NCBI RefSeq assembly: GCF_000003605.2
Contig: NW_003139817.1
Span: forward strand, 187,404-216,825
Length of the DNA stretch: 29,422 nucleotides
From: Saccoglossus kowalevskii
Taxonomy: Eukaryota; Hemichordata; Enteropneusta; Harrimaniidae
Direction of reading: 5' to 3'
Below are positions 23,884 to 29,422 of this stretch, piece by piece. The notes beneath the pieces were generated by a model. It searched no databases. It was not told the DNA's origin and saw only the letters and a list, made by a program, of their open reading frames with translations. A program made the position numbers and the translations under genes. Position 1 is the stretch's first letter. The number at the start of each line of letters is the position of its first letter.

Positions 23884-24098
23884 TACTGTATAAAAATGAC
23901 TAATTTTTTACAGGCTTTAAATTTTGCTGATTTACCATTTCAGGCATATTCAGTGGGTTTTAAATTCACGGTTTTATCATTTAGATAATGTGTTCTATGC
24001 TAAATTTTACATATTCACTGGGTTTTAATTTAGCGCATTTTCCAGTCAGCGAAATAAGCAAAATTAAAACCCAGGGAATGATTAACCCTTTTACAGTA
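23884..24098. mobile_element. Palindromic MITE-like element, distant relative
   Basis: The left end tactgta pairs with the right end tacagta. Further in, ctttaaattttgctgattt pairs imperfectly with the reverse complement of gaaataagcaaaattaaaac. Length about 215 bp, like the other two elements, but the interior differs (cattcactgggttttaattt). The minus-strand open frame at 23981-24199 overlaps it and is probably not a gene. Confidence 0.65.
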
Positions 24099-25116
24099 AT
24101 GTTCAAATTCGGTTTAGTTACTTTGAGAAAATCGAAAAGCAAAGGAATTAGTAACTTTTTATGAAATGCAGTCCCACATGAACATAGCAACCAAGGCAAT
24201 CAAAGAAATGAAATATTAAAAATCAAATACGATTGTTTCCTGTTATACCAATACTTTATATAATTCATACAAATCTTTGAAATTTTTATTCCTTTTCAAC
24301 CCGGTAAACAGACATAAAGTATATTAAACCCGATATTTAATTTTCCATAAATGTTAAATAAATGTTTGCTGTATGTTATAACAACCAGTGAAACAAACCA
24401 ACATAAATTAGTGACAAGTCAGTTTTAATACAAGTAGTCAGTGTTTTATTCCAATGGCGTCTAGATACTCATATATCATAACATGCACACTCATTTAATG
24501 TTAAGTATTTCAGTCTACTTGAGTTCAAAATGTAAATCAAGAGTTCTTTGCTGTCATTTTTATATAGATATAGTGAATTAGGTTACATTGGTTCAGTGGC
24601 TATGTGAAATAATAACAGAAACTGCTCAATAATAGACATATCAGTTATATCAGTCTAAGACTGACCTAAATCTATGAATCAGTTTTGAGTCTATATTTAC
24701 ATATACAGCAAAAAGATTGATTGAAACGAACTGGGGTTTCTATCACATTGTTTGTAATTAATCACTCACACTAACAATAGATGTAATATGCCACATTCTT
24801 GTCTCTATGGCAACCATAGCCATCAACTTATCAATATCCCAAACAAGTCCTGGTACATTTAATCAACACAGACGGTATATTAGATTATAATGTTCACATT
24901 AAAGACACTGAGTGATGAGATATCTTGTTTGATGTAACCTGTGGTTGCACAATGCAATTAGATGTGTCAAATAAAAAATACCCAGTAGTAGCTAAGAACA
25001 GATTAATTAGCATTACAAATTAAATCACTTCCAATTGTTTTTTAGTTGCTGGGCTAAATATTTAGTGAACATAAACAACATTTTATAGTTTTTCATAAAA
25101 TTATTACCCCGGGTAT
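24099..25116. other. AT-rich noncoding stretch
   Basis: I see no exon, RNA gene or repeat in it. Confidence 0.55.
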
Positions 25117-25560
25117 AACAAGCCATGCATGCACAGTCCCTGTTACCAGTAGTTATCAAATTTAAATTTTGAGTTTGAACGTAAACATTTCAGAAGCTGA
25201 TGCTTGATTATGATGATTTTTTAACTATTGACATTCAGTCGACTTGTATTGTCAAATGAGTACTTGTCCATATTGAGAGCTATTGCTCTGGAACAGCATT
25301 GATTAAAACAAAATGGCCACCAGTTGGCCATTTTCAATCGAATCGTCAAACCAATACATCTGTATGTCTATGTCATGATGTATAATGAATATATAAAAAT
25401 TTGAACATAATCAGTCAAAGCATGGCAGAGATATGGCCTTAGAAAACAAAATGGCCACCAGTCAGCCATTTTGAATGCAATCAGGAAAACAAAATGACAT
25501 GCATCTGAATATGTGCATACTGAATAAGCGTGTAGAGGGAAATATTTGATTATTCACCTA
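25117..25560 (+). repeat. Dispersed repeat copy, same type as 5996-6430
   Basis: Begins aacaagccatgcatgcacagtc and contains cagaagctgatgcttgat, ggaacagcattgattaaaac and two inverted cores aaaatggcc/(a)gccatttt at about 25310-25333 and 25448-25474. Between the cores is the gaacataatcagtcaaagca phrase seen in the left-edge tandem, which links the dispersed and tandem forms of the family. Confidence 0.8.
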
Positions 25561-25789
25561 AACTATTTTGTGTGGGCCTGCAGTAATTCATAACAGAAGA
25601 AAATCGTTGTACATCCATGCAAATTAAACAAGTCATTGAAAATGACAGTCCCCGTTAAATTTTTGAAAGTTCTCTTTGTGCTCGTCTTATTAAAGCGGAG
25701 GGGTTGTCGCAAGCGTGTCCTTGAAACTTGAGTTCCAAGTGGCGTATACAACAGATTGTTTATTTACATCAAAACACGTGTTCCATGTA
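25561..25789. other. Spacer between repeat copies, GC-richer
   Basis: Contains cagtccccgtt at about 25646, similar to the terminal block of the repeat family, and then a GC-richer stretch. The minus-strand frame 25563-25751 encodes no recognised protein. Confidence 0.4.
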
Positions 25790-26860
25790 GTAGTAATATG
25801 GCCAAAAATAAAAACAGTCGTTTTTCGGCCATCTTTGATCTGATTATGAAACACACTGATATGTATGATGTATGTGCCAAATATGAATGAAAATGGTACA
25901 TAAATTGTGGAAATATAGTAGTAAGGCCAAAAAGTCAGATGGCTGTCAATCGGCCATCCTTGACCAGATTTTGAAACGAATTGTCATGGACATGCATCCT
26001 ATCATGTATATAAAGTACATGTATGTGCCAAATTTGAATGAAAACTGACAGAGCACGTCCAAGATACTGTATAAAAAAAAAAAAAAAAAAAGATGCCTGC
26101 CAGTCGACCATCTTTGATCCAATTGTGAAATAAATCGTCATGGACATGTATCCTAACATGTATAATCTATGTACCAAGTTTGAATGACAACTGATAAAGC
26201 ATGTCCAAAATACAACATTTTCAAAAAACAAGATGGCTGCCAGTCAGCCATTTTGAATTGAATCGCTAAACCACTGCATATGCATATGTCCCACATAAGG
26301 TACTAGGCACATGCAAAGAATGAACAGAATCGATCCACATAATTCTGAAATACGACTCTGGACAGACTGACGCACGGACTGACGGACGCACGGATGGACG
26401 GACACACGGATGGACGAACAGACTCAGGAACTCACCGACGGCGGGACATGTATCCTAACATGTATGATCTATGTACTAATTTGAATGAAAACTGACAAAG
26501 CATGTCTAAAATACAACATTTTCAAAAAACAAGATGGCTGCCAGTCAGCCATCTTTGATCCAGTTGTGAAATAAATCGTCATGGACATGTATCCTAACAT
26601 GTATAATCTATGTACCAAGTTTGAATGAAAACTGACATAGCATGTCCAAAATACAACATTTTCAAAAAACAAGATGGCTGCCAGTCGGCCATTTTGAATC
26701 GAATCGCTAAACCACTGCATGTGCATATGTCCCAGATAAAGTACTAGGCACATGCAAAGAATGAACGGAATCGGTCCAAGGAATTCTGAGATATGACTCC
26801 GGACGGGCGCACAAATGCATGGACGCACAGAGACCGAATTATAAGTCCCCGTTTTCGGAC
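25790..26860 (+). repeat. Repeat cluster with a 441-bp tandem duplication
   Basis: At least five inverted cores of the (a)agatggc..cc / ggccat type are strung together. The segment from 26091 is repeated from 26532 (offset 441): both hold gacatgtatcctaacatgta (26143, 26584), aacaagatggctgccagtc and aaaccactgcat, then atgcaaagaatgaac. The cluster ends in gtccccgttttcggac (26845-26860), as at the left window edge. A run of 19 A's lies at 26073-26091. The minus-strand frames 25935-26231 and 26469-26912 run through the repeats and are not considered genes. Confidence 0.88.
26359..26446. repeat. GGAC/CGGA-rich simple-sequence module
   Basis: An irregular 4- to 8-bp repeat of the ggacgcacggactgacggac type, GC-rich against the AT-rich surroundings. 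A short decayed counterpart (ggacgggcgcac...ggacgcacag) is at 26801-26830 in the second half of the 441-bp duplication. Confidence 0.8.
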
Positions 26861-28860
26861 AAAACACTGGCAAATGAAGCATGCAATATGAAACTAAAAC
26901 GTGCATCAACATTGAAAATCATTAAATTTCAGTACATATCATACAGATTCAGAACATCTAGTATGTCACATAGTCCAAAGACCCCAATACAACTTCAGGA
27001 ATGATCTCAAAATACAATTTTAAACTCTTAAATTGATAATCAATTATTTGAAAACATATTCCACTGAACAACCTTGAATGGTTGGAAATATCACAATAGA
27101 GCTTTGGGTCAAATCAGTAAACAATACAAACCAGTGTTAAAAAATTTCTCACAAATCTAGAGACTGCCCTATTGTACATTGAAGTACAAATACCTCACAT
27201 GTCATGATAAACATGTATCACAACACTGGAGTGGGATATAGCAAAATACTGTTACCATTAAAGATTGACAGGCTGCCAGCTGTCATGTTACCGTCCATTA
27301 GGATTATGACCCCCTCAACTATACAGTACTACATGCTGTAATACCATAGTTCAATTCAGAATTTTTGTTTTTAAGTAGACGTCTATCTTAATAAATCTAC
27401 CCCTTAACCCTTGCATTACTCAGATCAAAATAACTGTACAAAAGGTGATATTACACGTAATTTAACTATATATGAAATTTAATTATCATAAACAAAGGTT
27501 TGGCCTTGAGGGGAAATATATCAAGAATACAGTGACAAATTTAATATTTATCAACAACAAAAATGATTTTTCATGTATTTTCTTTCAGACAATTAATGTT
27601 AAATTAATATGGTGTCTTTTTCTCATATGGTGGCCACTAATTCTATTTATTATAACCATTATAAAATAATTATTGAATAGAAAGTACAATTGTACTGTCA
27701 CTACGTGTACTTGTAATGCCCAAAGCATTCTTATCTTAAATGCACAGTAGACTTGTCCCCATCAATAATAACATCTCCATGACAACAGAAGTAGATGTTA
27801 ATCACCATCACTGTGCTCAACTGTTGTAATTTAGTTTACTGATGTGGTTATAGATAAAATATAAAAATAAGGCTGAAAAAAAAAAGTTCAATACATTTTT
27901 TTTTTGTGCAACTTTTAATTTCATTTATTATGCCATTAAGCGAAATCATTAAAACATTAAAATTATAATAAAAATTTATTTTAATATTTTGAGCAAACTG
28001 TAAGTTGATCATATTGTGTATGAGAAATTAGACAAATGTAAACGTTTACAGTTATGTTTGGAGAGGTTCTAGTCATATCACAATCATCAGTTTATAGGGT
28101 TGTTGTCATGGTGATTACAATTGTAGCAAATCTGATAGAGACCAACCCAATTCATCTACACCCCAAGTATCAAGAAGGTATTTTCTAGAAGAAGTGTTGA
28201 ACTGTGTTCAAAAAAAGACAGAGCTATAAACTATAAATATTTTTTATTTTATTTTGTGTCTTTTGTATCATAAGTAAGTACAAAGTGGGCATATCCCTAA
28301 GCACTTATTGTGATTTATGTCTTTGAAATGTGTTTTTAAATTAGTATTATAAAAGCTCTATAATTGTATTCTAATACCAGAGACAAATTCCTGTAAATTT
28401 CAATGATTTCAAAAAATAGACAGAAAACTAACCAAAGCTGATTTTTTGGCAGAACTGTTTTTTTAAAGCCCAATGGTTTGAGAATAAACATGTCTATAGT
28501 GTTTTGGCCAATGAAGGGCGCCCTCATTGTGTAGGTGTTTGAAAATAGAAATGTCATCTTATGATCTGTCGGACATGCAAATTAGTTTTTCACTGACATG
28601 TAGATTTAATTTTGCCATCAAAATGTATTTATAAATTATTAATATAACCTGTTAAATTAACTTCACATTCAGAATTATTAATTAATTAATTAATATGCTA
28701 TTATATAAAACGTCATGTGTTTAAGGTAGCAGGAAGGGGACAAATCTTTTCTTTTATGGTTTTCTAAGAAGGTGAAATGTTTCTCCAATAACTGAAGTTA
28801 ATTAAATAAGTAATTGTATTAATTCAAGTTAAAGAAATATATCAAGTTTTAACATGAACG
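26861..28860. other. AT-rich noncoding stretch
   Basis: Open frames at 27472-27669 (+) and 28336-28557 (-) are rich in Ile, Phe, Asn and Lys, as expected by chance in AT-rich DNA. A simple (aatt)n run is at 28676-28695. Confidence 0.55.
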
Positions 28861-28960
28861 ATGAGAATAAGGTCAGAGATTTGGATCAAGAATTGCATTT
28901 CATTATAAAATAAAATGACCACCAGTCAGTCTTTTTTGAATCCAATCTGAATCAAAGAAA
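28861..28960 (+). repeat. Decayed copy of the aaaatggcc repeat family
   Basis: Has aaggtcagagatttggatc, then a cattataaaataaaatgacc, accagtcag and tttttgaatccaatctga series, colinear with the family core but with the inverted arms mutated. Confidence 0.6.
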
Positions 28961-29034
28961 GCTTAGAAAGAACTCCCATGTGCTGAGAGTATTGGAGACA
29001 CATTAAATATAATTCGAAATTACTTAGCTGAAAA

Positions 29035-29278
29035 CTAATTATGCAAATCAGAAAATTAATATGACCAGATTTGAGTGTAAAACTAATGAGGTCTGCGCAA
29101 TGTAACAGAAAATCTATGTCTCCAAGTTTAATTGAAATGTGATTAGAACCAAAAAATTATGAATTATTATGCTTATTAGGGAATTAATATGAACAGATTT
29201 TTACCCCAAACTAATTAGGTTTGTACATTGTCCTAGAGCATCTTTGTACTAAGTTTCATTGAAATGGAATAATTAGTA
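29035..29278. repeat. Degenerate tandem dimer, about 120-bp unit
   Basis: Two copies can be laid side by side: gaaaattaatatgaccagattt at 29050 with ggaattaatatgaacagattt at about 29180, aaactaatgaggt with aaactaattaggt, and aagtttaattgaaatg with aagtttcattgaaatg. The copies are diverged. Confidence 0.65.
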
Positions 29279-29422
29279 CCGTGAAAACTCCAAAATTTCG
29301 ACCCCTCTAAAAATTCGACCACCTATTTATTTGCTGGGTTTCGGTGTTTTATTTACCTCCAAATTTTCGACTCCACTAAAAATTGCCGACTCATTCTTAT
29401 TCGAAAATTGCGACCAGTTTTA
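29279..29422. repeat. Start of another repeat, cut by the right window edge
   Basis: Internal tandem-like phrases: ccaaaatttcgacccctc, taaaaattcgacc, ccaaattttcgactccac and taaaaattgccgac. The gtgaaaactccaaa start resembles the outer end of palindromic elements. Only one side is in the window, so its type cannot be decided. Confidence 0.5.

Noticed and set aside
26469-26912. 147-codon minus-strand open frame.
   Set aside because: It is composed of the dispersed repeat and its duplicated half, has no domain, and corresponds to repeat-borne frames elsewhere in the window.

Overview
The window looks like AT-rich nuclear DNA from an invertebrate animal. It has spliced coding exons with GT-AG introns, no prokaryotic gene structure, and a heavy load of short dispersed and tandem repeats. 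The repeat style (palindromic elements ending in a TACTGTA-like terminus, GGAC-rich modules, frequent tacatgta strings) resembles mollusc, brachiopod or other lophotrochozoan genomes. That placement is an inference from style, not a proven identification.

The only gene I can support is on the minus strand: an internal part of a voltage-gated calcium-channel alpha-2/delta auxiliary subunit (CACNA2D family). Four exons are visible, in transcript order 10060-10110, 5664-5763, 1567-1635 and 1322-1411. Their boundaries and phases join without error into 103 codons. These run from the YIQ..SPKD end of the VWA_N segment through the DVSGS metal-site motif and into the middle of the von Willebrand factor A domain. 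The exons before 10110 (including the Arg-rich stretch before PWYIQ) and after 1322 (rest of the VWA domain, Cache domains, delta peptide) were not found, so the gene extends beyond the window on at least the left side. The sequence is alpha2delta-1/2-like at the start of the domain, but the usual metal-site threonine position reads Ala.

Left part (1-5663): a 301-bp tandem element (1 to about 1020), the two exons at 1322-1411 and 1567-1635, then a 4-kb intron holding a palindromic MITE-like element (5254-5471). Middle (5664-11270): exon 5664-5763, a dispersed repeat (5996-6430), two blocks of a 41-bp minisatellite (6560-7075 and 7947-9191) with nested higher-order repeats, the 51-nt exon 10060-10110, and a 53-bp minisatellite (10378-11262) just upstream of it in the transcript. 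Right part (11270-29422): no recognised exon. It is AT-rich noncoding DNA with two further MITE-like palindromes (15825-16043, 23884-24098), a probable minus-strand retroposon tail (20968-21380), and a large repeat cluster (25117-26860) related to the one at the left edge, with a 441-bp tandem duplication. At the right edge there are a degenerate tandem dimer and the start of another repeat.

The open reading frames longer than 60 codons in the window are chance or repeat-borne frames, except that the one at 5472-5813 (minus) contains a true exon.
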